Assembly: GCF_003945595.2 (NCBI RefSeq)
Contig: NW_024104380.1
Span: 856,441 to 920,440 of the forward strand
Origin: Pipra filicauda
Taxonomy: Eukaryota; Chordata; Aves; Passeriformes; Pipridae
Direction: 5' to 3'
DNA length: 64,000 nucleotides
Part shown: one piece after another, positions 1 through 11,108 of the stretch
Numbering within the stretch: position 1 is the stretch's first letter
How the letters are laid out: the number at the start of each line of letters is the position of its first letter
Position numbers and translations under genes: made by a program
The notes under the pieces: generated by a model
Databases searched by the model: none
What the model saw: the letters and a program-made list of their open reading frames with translations, nothing else
What the model was told of the DNA's origin: nothing

Positions 1-764
1 TATAATAATCATATAATAAATATAACATATTCTCTCCTCTCCTCTCTTGCACAATTAAAAAGCTTCCACTTCTCAGATAAAATTCTAGAAACAGGTCTTT
101 GGTTTTCTCTTGCAAAGAGAAAGGATAATTTATTTTACCTTCTCCAATGCCAACTCTGTATCTAACGCAAACCTGTTGTCTTTTTTTTCTCTCCCTGACT
201 TATACAACTATGAAATAATTTGAATACATCTGGGGAAAAAAAGAACAGCAAAGGGCAAGTGATTAAATTAAAACACAAAGTGTAAAACAAAAGTCAGCTC
301 TCAGGTTTAGGAAAAAAGGAATTACAGTTACTGTTGATGTAAAATTACAGTCTTTCAAAGCTCAAATTGATAAAGCCAGAGAAATCCTAATTTTTATTTA
401 TTTTTTTCACTTAGGTATATCACTGATTTTATATACTTGAAAGCAGTTCAACAATTTTCGGTATATTTAGAAATGTCTTTTATGCTTCTACTAAACTTGC
501 TTGAAGAATGACCTCTATGAAATTTTTTCGTGCCACTTTGTCTTCTATTTGCCTTTCTCGTGGTATTTTGTTTTGGGGGTAACAGCCAGACCTAATTTTT
601 AAGAGTATTTATGAACTGTGGATATTTGAAGGAAAAATGTTGGCATACAACAATTAATAAAAGCCTTTTTCATGTACATACAGCACTGCCAAGGAAATTA
701 AAGCCCTTATTAGCAATTTCAAAGTGCAGAAATTCATCTCCTTCCCAAGATGGTTTATTGGGAA
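1..764. other. AT-rich unique DNA
   Basis: AT-rich sequence with a short TCTCC-type pyrimidine run near 31-50 and a T-rich run near 181-190. I see no gene, retroposon or tandem array here. Confidence 0.6.
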
Positions 765-845
765 TGGTGGGAATTGGTCAAAGGTTGGACTTGATGATCT
801 TGGAGGTGTTTCTCAACCCTGATGATTCTGTGTTTCAGTGATTCC
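765..845 (+). mobile_element. CR1 fragment, extreme 3' end
   Basis: The stretch reads GGTCAAAGGTTGGACTTGATG, then a GATCTTGGAGGT-type motif, and closes with a degraded tail (GATTCTGTG then GTGATT). This matches the last ~75 bp of CR1-family retroposons. Only the terminus remains, as expected for extreme 5' truncation. A close relative lies at 48213-48280. Confidence 0.75.
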
Positions 846-2203
846 CATTCCAGGTGGTGCTGGGGTACAACAAGACCTTTTATATCCTGACACAAACCTT
901 AATACCTTCTTTCGATAGAAAGAAGCAAATTAAGACCCCTAAACCACCAACTTTTGGAGAATATTTTAAAAGGACAATGAGAAATATAAACTACAAAGAA
1001 ATGGAGATGTTGCATAAGGTAAATTATTTGGGTTTTTTCATTTGTTTTTTTCTCAGGCTGTGTTTGAGACATGAAATTCAGCTCTACATGTCCCAATATC
1101 CTCCAGCTTCCTGGAGTGGGTGATTCAGCCAAACTTCCATTTGTTTTGTATAGAGGTTAATTTCTTTTTATATATATTTTTCCCCCCAGCAGATAAAGCT
1201 TCAGAGAAAAGCATTTAAAACCTTTCTAGAAACTGCCATCCCTGAAAATAGGATTGCCCTCACCTATGGGAGTGGCATCTCCAATCCTCAGTGGTGCCAC
1301 AGCCACAGTGTGAACTGTTTTAATAGGAGGTTATAGCTGATAAAAGGTGAGAAGAGGAAAATTTATCTCCTACTGGAAATATTTATCTGTTGCTGCGTTC
1401 TAATATATGATCTGGTTTCCAAAAGGTTTTATTACAGCACTTAATTTGCATTAATTACATACTCAAATTAGAAAGTATATTTGGGCTCGTAGCAATCTGT
1501 GGAGCAAACGATGTGTTTGAATTATTGTTTGCAGCTCATTGTGTGCCCTGTGTGATATTCCTTTGGAAACTAGCTGACCTGGGAAACAGAGGGAAGGCTC
1601 CCCTTTTTGGTCTTCCATGAGCTGCTTGGGGTCAAGTGGAAATCACTGGAGGAAGCAGAGGAGCTGCTTCTTTCCTGCTCTTCCCCCAAACCTGCAGGAC
1701 TGGGGCAATTGGGGTGAAACAGTGCAGCAGGCACATGAAACACAGCAAAGACAGACTTTCCTGCTGCTGGGAAGAGCAAAGTGAAATTCAACACAACTCA
1801 GAAAACCCCAGGAAGAATCCTGGCCTGGGGGTGTGCCTGGGAATCAGAAACCACCTATAGAGCTGTATCTGGAAAATGGGAGATAATGATAAACCTGATT
1901 TTATTTTTATTCTGTTTTCATCAGCATCTCTGGGTTTTAAAAACAAGATGACTCTTATTTTATTCTGCTACAATCTGATTTTTTTTTTTTTTTAGATTCC
2001 AGGCTCTTCTCTGCCTGAGATGAAATATTAAACTTAAAGAAAGCTAAAGACAGGTGGATAAACATTGAAGGTCTGGGAGACAGGAGGGCGCTGTCGCAGT
2101 CCTGTATTGATGGAATGAAGTGATTGTATGGGAAGGGTAAGAAAACAAACAGCATCCCAAAAGTCCTAATTTACTGTTCTGGTTCTAATTGTTGACTTAA
2201 AAC
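846..2203. other. Unique DNA with a T16 run
   Basis: No coding or mobile feature recognised. It holds a T16 homopolymer at 1979-1994. The short open frames at 1570-1860 overlap on both strands and have no domain character. Confidence 0.6.
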
Positions 2204-2670
2204 CACAGAATCACAGAATGTCCTGAGCTGGAAGGGACCCACAGGATCATCCAGTCCAACTCCTGGCCCTGCACAGACACCCCAACAATCCCCCCCTGTC
2301 CCTCAGAGCGTTGTCCAAACCCTTCTGGAGCTCTGGCAGCCTTGGGGCTGTGCCCACTGCCCTGGGGAGCCTGGGCAGTGCTCAACCACCCTCTGGGGGA
2401 AGAACCTTTGCCTGAGATCCAACCTGAGCCTGCCCTGACACAGCTCCAGCCCTTCCCTGGGTGCTGTCCCTGGTCACCCAGAGCAGAGATTGGAGCTGCC
2501 CCTGGGGAGGAGCTGCAGCCCCCTCTGAGCTCTACCCTCAGCCTGCTCTGCTCCAGCTGAACACACCCAGTGCCCTCAGCCACTTCTCCTGTGGCCTCTC
2601 CAGACTCTTCACCATCTTCAAAGCCCTCCTTTGGATGCTCTCTGACAGCTTTAGATCTTTCCAAGCCCAG
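2204..2670 (-). mobile_element. CR1 fragment, 3' part (~465 bp)
   Basis: The left edge carries two tail units (CACAGAATCACAGAAT), so the element reads right to left. Next comes the CTGGAAGGGACCCACAGGAT segment typical of a CR1 3' end, then GCACAGACACCCCAACAATC. The same subfamily wording recurs at 17625, 50203 and 63505. Open frames of 70-160 codons here are by-products of the GC-rich retroposon. The right (5') boundary is approximate. No reverse transcriptase region is present. Confidence 0.88.
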
Positions 2671-4551
2671 TTTCTCCCTGTCCAAGGAGGAGTGTGAACA
2701 TCCCCAGGTTGCAGACCCAGGACCAGGAGTTCACTTCATCCGACCAAGTTTCACACAATCTTCCTCTTTCCAGAAACTGAACCCAGATTACTGTGGTATG
2801 TCCCAGTCCCTACAGATACACACCATAAAAACAAGCAAAGCAAACTGTCAGTTTGATAATTCAGTGACCAGCCAAGCTCTTTCACAAGCTCACCATTTAT
2901 TAATGTATGTGATACCTTGTGGAAGCTCAACCTCCTCCAGTGTCCCTGCTGAGCCAGAGGGATGAGCCACCTCTGGGCAACATAAAAACTCATATTGGCT
3001 GCAGGACACCAGGTTATTGATATTGCTCACAGCAGTCACCACTTGGGAAAATAATTCCATTAATGAACTTCCTGTGGAAAAAAAAAAAAAAAGATAATCC
3101 TCTTTGGTTTTGCTGAGAATAAATACTAATAAACTTCAATTGAGGGGCTCCTCCTGGCCCGGCTCTCTGTCATTAATTTAGTCTCTGCATGTGGGTGTGT
3201 TTTTTATAGTGTTTATCACCTTAGCTCTATTAGCACCTTCCTGGCAAAAATCGTTCCATTCCTATTTCTTGGTAAGTTAATTTTTCTATTGCAATGACAC
3301 TTATATTTGGGCTTTTAAATTATATAACCTGATTTATTAGTAATTTAGTTTTTCTAATACATCAACACTTACATTTGGATTTTTTAATTGTATAACCCAC
3401 TGCATAACTTTCCTCAGCAGTCAAACTACAGGCTGGAGCTGTGTCAGGGGAGTCACCCCATTCCGCTTCCCCAAAATTCTTTTATTCATCCACTGGATTT
3501 GCAGGAAATTCTCTTTAGAGGATATTAATGTGAAATGTCCACAGAATGAACTCGTGCCTTTTGGCATTTTGTTTTCCTCTTGTAAACTTCTGTAGCCACA
3601 TAATTAATCCTTTTCTCTCACATGCAGAAAAAGTTACCAACAGAAGATACTTCATTCTAATATCAGTAGAACAAATCTCTCCCTGTTATTTGTTTTCAAA
3701 TAAAATGTTTATATTTTCTTACATTATTGAGCTGAACTTAGAAGATCAGGGCTTGATGAGATAACACATATTACCCCAGTAGCTTCAGAAACTGCACAGA
3801 CTGCACCAAAAAATATAACCATGTGAGAGAGGGGAAGGATTCTTAAGTAGTATTTTCTATTTTTTTTCAAGTGTTTTCTTTTTATTCGGCAGATTCCAAG
3901 GCAAAGTTGTATATTCAGCACAGCAAATACTGACCAAAATATATAATTTAAATTTTAAATGAAATTACGTGTAAATATAATGTTCAGGATTGGAATTTTC
4001 CGAAAGGAGTGGGAATCAGAAAATGTAGAGGTGAGTCTTTTGAATAGTAAGTTTATTTGAAAAAAGAGTATTCATAAGCACTGGGTGAATAATCATAGCT
4101 TAGCCATCATTGCAATCTCCTGTTTGTTCACAGCATGAAATATCCTGAGAAATAAATGTGGAATATTTTGGTGAGAAGGTCATAATGGGAGAGAGAGGAG
4201 CTCCAATAAAGGATTTTATTCCTTGAGCTGTCGACCCGTGAAGTAATACACTAAATGAAATATTAAAAACTATTCATTTATATGGTGGTAGAGTAAAACT
4301 CTTAGAATATTTCACAGGATAATCTTCATAGTATTGAAACACTTAATTTGGGAAATAAAAAAGGCAAAAAAAAAGTGTAACATTAGGCTGTGTTACCACT
4401 GCAAAGAACGTGGGGTAAATTGAGTCACTGGATTGTTTTATCTCAGGCTTAAACCCAACCTTCTGGACTGTCAGCAAGGACTCTTCCTTGCTCTCAAAAT
4501 TGTGTTGTAACCTAAATTTTGTTGTGATCATTTTGGGTTTAATGACCTGGT
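2671..4551. other. Unique AT-rich DNA with an A15 run
   Basis: An A15 homopolymer lies at 3078-3092. A short CR1-like phrase near 3430 does not extend into alignable CR1 and is not called. Otherwise nothing is recognised. Confidence 0.6.
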
Positions 4552-4852
4552 GTCATGGTTTAACCTCAGCACCAAGGAAGGCCACAGAGCCTCACTGTAA
4601 CACCACTGCAGTCTAACAGAATGGGAAATTTTAATTCCCAAGGGCACCTCAGCCAAGGGAGTGGGTTTTATTCCATGTTATTGGCTGTTCAACATGTGCT
4701 GCAGAAATGGATTTTAAGAGAGAGGTGCACAATCCACCTGAACACAGCTGGCAGGGCTGGTACAGCTCAGGGCAGGCTACATTGGCTGCTGGAGCTGCTA
4801 GGACAAAAATGATCCCAAAGCTGTCCCTGAAAGCAGCCCATCAAGTTGGAAT
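4552..4852 (+). other. Possible LTR-start remnant, then unique DNA
   Basis: TGTCATGGTTTAACCTCAGC at 4552 resembles the 5' start of long terminal repeats of a common avian endogenous retrovirus group. The similarity fades within a few tens of bases. No matching 3' LTR end, target duplication or retroviral frame is visible. The rest is unique sequence running into the CR1 tail at 4853. Confidence 0.2.
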
Positions 4853-4908
4853 CACAGAATCATAGAATCATAGAATCATAGAATCATAGAATCATAGAAT
4901 CACAGAAT
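4853..4908. repeat. CR1 8-bp tail microsatellite, 7 units
   Basis: Seven tandem 8-bp units with T/C variants at the third base (C, T, T, T, T, T, C from left to right). This is the CR1 3' terminal repeat. Confidence 0.93.
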
Positions 4909-5265
4909 CAGCTGGTTGGAAGGGACCTCTGAGATCATCAAGTCCAACCCTTGATCCACTACCACTACAGTTCCCAGCCCATGGCACTGATGCCACATCC
5001 AGCCTCTTCTTAAAAACCTCCAGGGACGGAGAATCCACCACTTCCCTGGGCAGCCCATTCCAATGTTTGATTACCCTCTCTGGAAAGAAATTCTTTCTAA
5101 TGTCCAACCTAAACCTCCCCTGGCACAGCTGAAGACCCAGCCCTCTTGTCTTGCTGATCACTGCCTGGGAAAAGAGACCAACCCCCCCTGGCTCCCCCCT
5201 CCTGTCAGGGAGTTGCAGAGAGTGAGGAGGTCTCCCCTGAGCCTCCTCTTCTCCAGGCTAAATAA
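4853..5265 (-). mobile_element. CR1 copy with a 7-unit tail
   Basis: Seven 8-bp units (CACAGAAT, five CATAGAAT, CACAGAAT) fill 4853-4908 and form the 3' tail, so the element reads right to left. The body runs from GGTTGGAAGGGACCTCTGAG to the AGCCTGGAGAAGAGG region, given here as read on each strand. It belongs to the same subfamily as 58832-59418, which has the phrase TTGATCCACTAC and a very similar 5' end. It abuts the next CR1 on its 5' side with almost no spacer. Confidence 0.9.
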
Positions 5266-5267
5266 TT

Positions 5268-5768
5268 AAGGTTGGCAAAGCCCTCCCAGCCCATGGATCC
5301 CCCCTGTGCCCGATGCCCACCTTGTCCCCCAGCCCAGAGCACTGAGTGCCACGGCCAGGCCTTCCTGGGACACCTCCAGGGCTGGGCACTCCAAACCTCC
5401 CTGGGCAGCCCCTGCCAAGGCCTGACCACCCTTTCCAGCAGGAAATTCCTCCTCCTGTCCCACCTGAGCCTCCCCTGGCACAGCTGGAGGCCGTTCCCTC
5501 TCCTCCTGTCCCTTGTTCCCTGGCAGCAGAGCCCGACCCCCCCCGGCTCCCCCCTCCTGTCAGGGGGTTGCAGAGCCAGAAGGTCCCCTCTGAGCCTCCT
5601 TTTCTCCAGGCTGAGCCCCCCCAGCTCCCTCAGCTGCTCCTGCTGCTCCAGCCCCTTCCCAGCTCCCTTCCCTTCCCCGCACACGCTCCAGCCCCTCCGT
5701 GTGTCCCTTGTTGAGGGCCCAGCCCTGGACACGGCCCTGGAGGTCCCTCAGCCGTGCCCGGCACAGGG
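5268..5768 (-). mobile_element. CR1 copy, GC-rich young subfamily
   Basis: This is a GC-rich CR1 segment in minus orientation. Compared by eye with the copy at 24103-24598 on the other strand, it differs by about five substitutions and one single-base indel over ~500 bp, roughly 99% identity. It stops at 5768, while the 24-kb copy continues further 5', so it is an independently truncated insertion. Its 3' end has at most one degraded tail unit before the neighbouring CR1. The open frames in this interval (up to 215 codons) mirror those of the other copy and are not genes. Confidence 0.88.
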
Positions 5769-7202
5769 GGAAAAAGTTGGCAAAGAGAAAAAAATAAGGT
5801 CTTCCCCAGTTCATTCTGTGGATCACACATTCCCAGGTTTCCCTCCTGGATTGTCTGGAAAGCAACGTGAGCCATTCCCTGAGGAACCCAGTGCCCTAAT
5901 GCAGGACCTTGAGGTCTAAAATTGTTCCAAACCCAAATTTGTTTACAGTTACAGGGGACAAGGCCATTTGGCACAACAAGCCTGCACTTTAGGGTTTATT
6001 AATCTCAGCCTCCTCCCTACTTCTTCCCTGCATCCCTCAATTAATTCCCTGTACAAACAACCGGTTGCCTTGAACTCATTTATTATATTGTGGCTTTAAT
6101 GGCTTTATGGAAGCACTTTGCATGTATTAACTGGAGAGAGGAAGTGGGAACACGTTGGGAATGGCCTGCTGGCTTGGCCACAGCAAGCTGTTATTTTAAT
6201 GGAATTCTTGTTGTTCCAGCCCCATGAATCACTGTCACTGTGCAGGGGTTAAAATGATACCTCTTAAATAACCAGATGTGTCTTTATCTCCTGACTGTGG
6301 GATAGATTCACTTTTCTATGATTATTTTTTTGAATACAAAGATAGCACTTCATCCCAGTTGAAATCATCTCCATCTACAACATGAGAACCCTTAGTTACA
6401 AGCTTATTAATTGATTATCTCCCTAATTGGAGGCTGATTGCTGTTGTACGGTTTCAAATTAATTTTAAACTACTTGAATTAAAAAAAATACACACACACA
6501 CACACAGATTGCATCTATTGCAATTTTGAATACAAATATAATGGCAAGAGATAGGAATGACAATTACCAGTTTAATTAGCCTTTCAGCACAGAAAGGAGT
6601 GGAGATGTAAGATATTACACATAGAAATGTTCCTGTTTGGTCTTTTGGTCGGGGGCTGAGGCACTGGGGATATTTGGGATATAAGAGGTTCTGGTGAGTT
6701 GGCTGCTCTCCATCTCAGAGCATTGTGAGCTGCTCACTCGTTTGCTTCTGAGCTAAATGCCCACATGTGCAGAATCTTAATACACACTTATTAATTATTT
6801 TTAGATTCAGCCTTAGGAGCAAACTGCAGCTTTCTTATTAAAATGCTTCCTCTAAAGGAAATAGTCACAGTGGCCTGACTGGAGTAGGGCTGCTCCCAAA
6901 AGAAATTAAAAAAGAGCAATTTACTGCACTGTTTAATACATTCTTATTTAAATTTTAGAAGTGGTTTTGTTCTCTCTCACAACCAAACAGAGGATCATTG
7001 GGATGAGGTGTGATATTATAGGATCTCATATGCTGAATTTTGCCTGTTTATGTGTTTTTAGACATAGAAGAAGAAATACATAAACAGAAGAATTCCTAAT
7101 TGGGTAGATGAGAGATCTTCCTCTAAAGAATCACCCTGGAGGTTGGAAGAAGGACTTGTTACACCTCAGAGAGCACAAACTCCATGTTCATGGAGACCAG
7201 AA
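5769..7202. other. Unique DNA with a short (AC)n
   Basis: GTTGGCAAAG at 5776-5785 repeats exactly the 10 bases at 5271-5280, so it flanks the CR1 copy. A short (AC)8 run lies at 6490-6506. The remainder is AT-rich with no recognised feature. Confidence 0.6.
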
Positions 7203-7290
7203 TGGATTAGGTTGGAAGGGACATTAAAGCCCATCCAGTGCCATTCCCTGCCATGGGCAGGGACACCTTCCACCAGCCCAGGTTGCCACA
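7203..7290 (-). mobile_element. CR1 3' fragment, left arm of an inverted pair
   Basis: AGGTTGGAAGGGACATTAAA through CACCAGCCCAGGTTGC is the CR1 3' terminal region in minus orientation. The tail units have been lost. It faces a second CR1 in the opposite orientation about 110 bp away. Confidence 0.82.
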
Positions 7291-7329
7291 TTTAAGCAAC
7301 ATTTTTAAGCAAACCTTAAGATTTAAGTT

Positions 7330-7510
7330 TGCCCAGAGAAGTTGTGGCTGTCCCTGGATCCCTGCAAGTGTCCAAGGCCAGGTTGGACGGGACTTGGAGC
7401 AACCTGGGCTAGTGGAAGGTGTCCCTGCCCATGGCAGGGGGTGGAAGGAGATGACCTTTAGGGTCTCTTCCAGCCCAAACCAGTCTGGGATCCTCTGTGA
7501 AATGCAGGTG
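7330..7510 (+). mobile_element. CR1 3' fragment, right arm of an inverted pair
   Basis: GCCCAGAGAAGTTGTGGCTG, then GGAAGTGTCCAAGGCC-type sequence, then CATGGCAGGGGGTGG, is a CR1 3' end in plus orientation. The tail is degraded (GGGATCCTCTGTG). Bases 7399-7475 are complementary to the left arm at 7209-7286. Confidence 0.85.
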
Positions 7511-8444
7511 CCCATGTCAGGAGTTCGATACAAACATACCAATATTTCCAGCATTCAACTTCAGTTCTTGCAAAGTTTAAAATATTGTGAGGACCCTGAA
7601 AAAATATGTATGCAGTTCTAGCTTCTCTATAACTAATTTTAGGAAGGTTTTAACTTACAAGATCTTTCTTAGGCTGTCAGTTTTTGCTGTTCCAAGGCCA
7701 TCAGTTTAGTTCTGCTCACACATAACCTGTGTAAATGCAGGAGTTATTGCTGGGAACCCACTGAAACACCTCAGTGAGCACCTTCAAAAGGAAAGTGGGT
7801 CAGTGTTCAGACAGTCATTAATCTGATGAAGCACATCATAATTGCAAACAGTCAGAGTGTGAGTCTGTAGCTATTCCCTTTAATACTGAAAATCCCAGGA
7901 CACTGACCCATCAGGTGTAGGATTCTATAACAGGATGCTTATGTAAGTTCAATAGCCTATTTTGTAAACCTTCTGGTCTCAGAAGGATCCAGATTGATGA
8001 TATTTGGTACTAAGTTCTCAGCTCAGCACTTACAAGGCATTTCTTAAATCTTTCTTGCCACTTTCTGTCTAGTCAATTGGAAAAATCTGTCCTGAGAGTA
8101 ATTGAAAATTGCCCCAGATTGTCATTGAGTGATTTGCAGAAATACCCTTTGATTATAGTCCCAGTGAGTTTTATATTATTCTGGCCATCATCCTGCACTG
8201 AGGAAAAATAAATAATTCCTCAGCTGTGGACAACCAGATAATTGGTGTAGTTTATTCGAAAAAATTATGTCTATTTCTGTAGCTGATCTTCTGCAAGGTT
8301 AGGAAAAAATCAATACCATAAATCATGTTTCAATGGAAATATGATGGGCTTACAAGGTCTGCTAGACTGTACCCAAATGTTTATTTTGCTTCAGCAGGAG
8401 GTAAAAACAGCAGCTGAGTCACACAATTTATACTGTTCTCCTTC
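7511..8444. other. Unique AT-rich DNA
   Basis: I see no gene, repeat array or retroposon in this interval. Confidence 0.6.
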
Positions 8445-8569
8445 TTGGAAGTGTCCAAGGCCAGGTTGGAGCAACCTGGGATAGCAGAAGGTGTCCCTGC
8501 CCATGGCAGGGGGTGGAACTGGATGGTTTATAAAGTCCCTTCCAACCCAAACCACTCTGGATTCTCTGC
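8445..8569 (+). mobile_element. CR1 3' fragment (~125 bp)
   Basis: It begins at TGGAAGTGTCCAAGGCCAGG and ends at CTCTGGATTCTCTG. About 15 bp of the usual GACGGGGCTT segment is missing between the GTTGGA and GCAACCTGGG blocks, a small internal deletion. Confidence 0.85.
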
Positions 8570-9015
8570 TCTCCCCTCCCATCCTCTGTCCTCCTGGTTA
8601 TGTCATTCCTACATCCTGTTCATCCTCAAGAACCCAACAAGACTTTTGTTCTGGATTTCTTGGGTGGGAACAAGGCACATCCTCACAGAGCTTGGCTGGT
8701 TTGGGGACACTGTAACAGATAATCAGATAATTTAATTTACATGCTTCCCTCTACCACCCAAAAACTTCAACTCTGAGAATGAACTAATTGTCTGAGGTTC
8801 TTAAAGGTAAATATATATTAAAGGAAACCTCTTAAAATCAGTGTCTCCCAATTCCTCTGAATCCAAGTGTCCTGGTTATAAATACATTTGAAGTGTCTGG
8901 AATCAGCAAAAGTGAGTTTAATGCTAATTGGAGTATTAGATTTGCCCAATGGCTGATATACAGGAGATAATTTTCTAGATGGTCTTTAACTATGCAACAT
9001 AATTAAAAATATTAT
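8570..9015. other. Unique AT-rich DNA
   Basis: AT-rich sequence leading into the purine tract. Nothing recognised. Confidence 0.6.
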
Positions 9016-9184
9016 GAAAAAAAGGAGGGAAGAAAGGAAGGAAAGAAGGAAAGAAGGAAGGAAGGAAAAAAGGAAGGAAAGAAAGAAGGAAGGAAAGAAA
9101 GAAAGCAAGAAAGAGAAAGAAAGAAAGAGAGAAAGAAAGAAGGAAAGAAAGAAGGAAAAAGAAAGAAAGAAAGGAAAGAAAGAA

Positions 9185-9259
<75 letters not shown>

Positions 9260-9298
9260 GGAGAAAGAAAGAAGGAAAGAAAGAAGGAAAAAGAAGGA

Positions 9299-9366
<68 letters not shown>

Positions 9367-9597
9367 GAGAAAGAAAGAAAGAAAGAAAGAGGGAAAGAAA
9401 GAAAGAAAGAAAGGAAAGAAAGGAAAGAAAGAAAGAAAAAGAAAGAAAGAAAGAGGGAAAGAAAAAAGGAAAGAAAGAAAGAGAAAGAAAGAAAGAGGGA
9501 AAGAAAGAAAGAAAAAGAAAGAAAGAAAGAAAAAGAAAGAGAAAGAAAGAAAGAGAAAGAAAGAAAGAGAGAAAGAAAGAAAGAAAAAGAAAGAAAA
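9016..9597 (+). repeat. 582-bp GAAA/GGAA purine tract
   Basis: The + strand is entirely purine except for one C at 9106, so 9107-9597 is an unbroken 491-nt purine run. The left third is mixed GGAA/GAAA. The centre holds long pure GAAA blocks (roughly 9186-9258 and 9299-9364). The right third is interrupted by GAGA and GGGA variants. A 195-codon Lys/Glu/Arg open frame across it is an artefact of the tetranucleotide. Such tracts can adopt triplex (H-DNA) structure and often vary in length. Confidence 0.97.
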
Positions 9598-11108
9598 TTA
9601 ACTTTTCATGTCATGTTCTCAAACAGAGAAAGCCATTACTGAGAACTGAAGCCTAAAATTGCCCAGTGTTCAGTTCTGTGTTGCTTGTGCAGCAAGAAAA
9701 TACTTTCAGAAAATAAATATCTCCCAGCTACAGCTGCAAACCTCTGTCAGATGAAGAAGCAGCAAAGCAATGAAGTGAAGGTCTTACAGGTCCAGAATCA
9801 GGCCAGGCAGCTGCTTTCAAAGGACAAATGTGGGGGGATATTAATGGCATTGTTTAAAGGGAAATGGGGGACATGAATATCTCTCTTGGGACAAATTTTA
9901 GTATTCCAGCAGGAAACTTTAAAGCAAAAATTGGGCTATAAAATGCTGGGAGAAAGATGGTTTGCTCTGGAAAAAATAAGTCCTGTTCCACTTCAATCCC
10001 TCCTTTTAGCATCCAGCAGGCACTGAAGGCTGGGACTGAAAATCTGCCCTAACATTTGGAAGATTCTGTTTGGTTTTGTTTCAGATTGGCACAGGAACAT
10101 ATGTTCTTGTCTGCATAAATCACTGTATCTGCTATTTATGATGTATTTTGAAAGTTGGTTTGTCCTGACACAGAAAAGTAGGCAAATCACCAGATTTTAT
10201 CTGTGCACCTGCAGAAATATTCTGGTCCAAATATAAATATGTTAGAAAAGAAGAACACCAAGCAAGATTGGTTCTGGGTAGTATATATTTAATATAAATT
10301 AGGTTTTTTCTTTATTCAGTATCATAATGTACCCATGGGACTGGATACAATAACAGGAGTGTCCTGGATCTTTTCCCTTTTCAGTTTGGTGGTAAAAATC
10401 TCTTGAAACAAGTTTAAATAACAACTGGAAAACAAATGAACTTGTGTTATTTGATGCAGCTCACAGAGCCTGGCAAGTAATAATAAACAAATTAAACTCT
10501 GAGGCAATAATTATCAATTAACCACCGTTTGGGTATTATATAAAATTTGGATGTTCTTATAAAAGGAAAGAGGAAAAAAAAAGAGATATTGCTTATAGCT
10601 GAAAGAAGTGACAAGTGAGTGAATAAATTAGCTTAAATGAGCTAAATTAGTTTTTAAATTAGTGTCAAAATACTTAAGAAACTGCAAACTGGAGAAGACT
10701 TTTAAGAACAGGGGAAACACCAAATTGTGAATTTCCACTGTAGAAAAACCTTCCAGTTTTGATCCTGAACGAGTGATTGCAGGAGTTGCCACCCACTTTT
10801 TAAACTCCAAATGCCTTCTTCCCACATGTGAGGGTGTTTGTTACCCACCATCACTTGCCTCAAAGATGTAAAATACAAAACTGGACAAAGAGCTCAAAGA
10901 GAGATCTTATTTTCCAGGCAGGACAGAAGAGGATGGTTCTGAGGTCTCCTAAAGCCTTTTAATGATCTGTATCCTGGTGGTGTTGATGGTGCAATAACAG
11001 TCCTAGAGACACATCTCGTCTCACCTGGGTGGAATTTAATTAGCAGATGTCACCAGAAATCCTGCAGGGAAAGGGCTCTCAATTCTACTCAGCTTCTGTA
11101 CTCCAAAA
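9598..11108. other. Unique DNA
   Basis: AT-rich sequence with several short open frames of 60-65 codons that lack domain character. No repeat or RNA gene recognised. Confidence 0.6.

Noticed and set aside
3425..3465. Phrase similar to CR1 (GGAGCTGTGTCAGGGGAG)
   Set aside because: The match does not extend to either side and has no CR1 tail. Likely chance.
4853..4908. CRISPR-like regular repeat
   Set aside because: The 8-bp units are contiguous with no spacers and sit at a CR1 3' end in a vertebrate genome.
5272..5919. 215-codon plus-strand open frame
   Set aside because: It reads antisense through a CR1 copy and runs out into unique DNA. No domain.
9014..9601. 195-codon Lys/Glu/Arg-rich open frame
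   Set aside because: Direct translation of the GAAA/GGAA tract.
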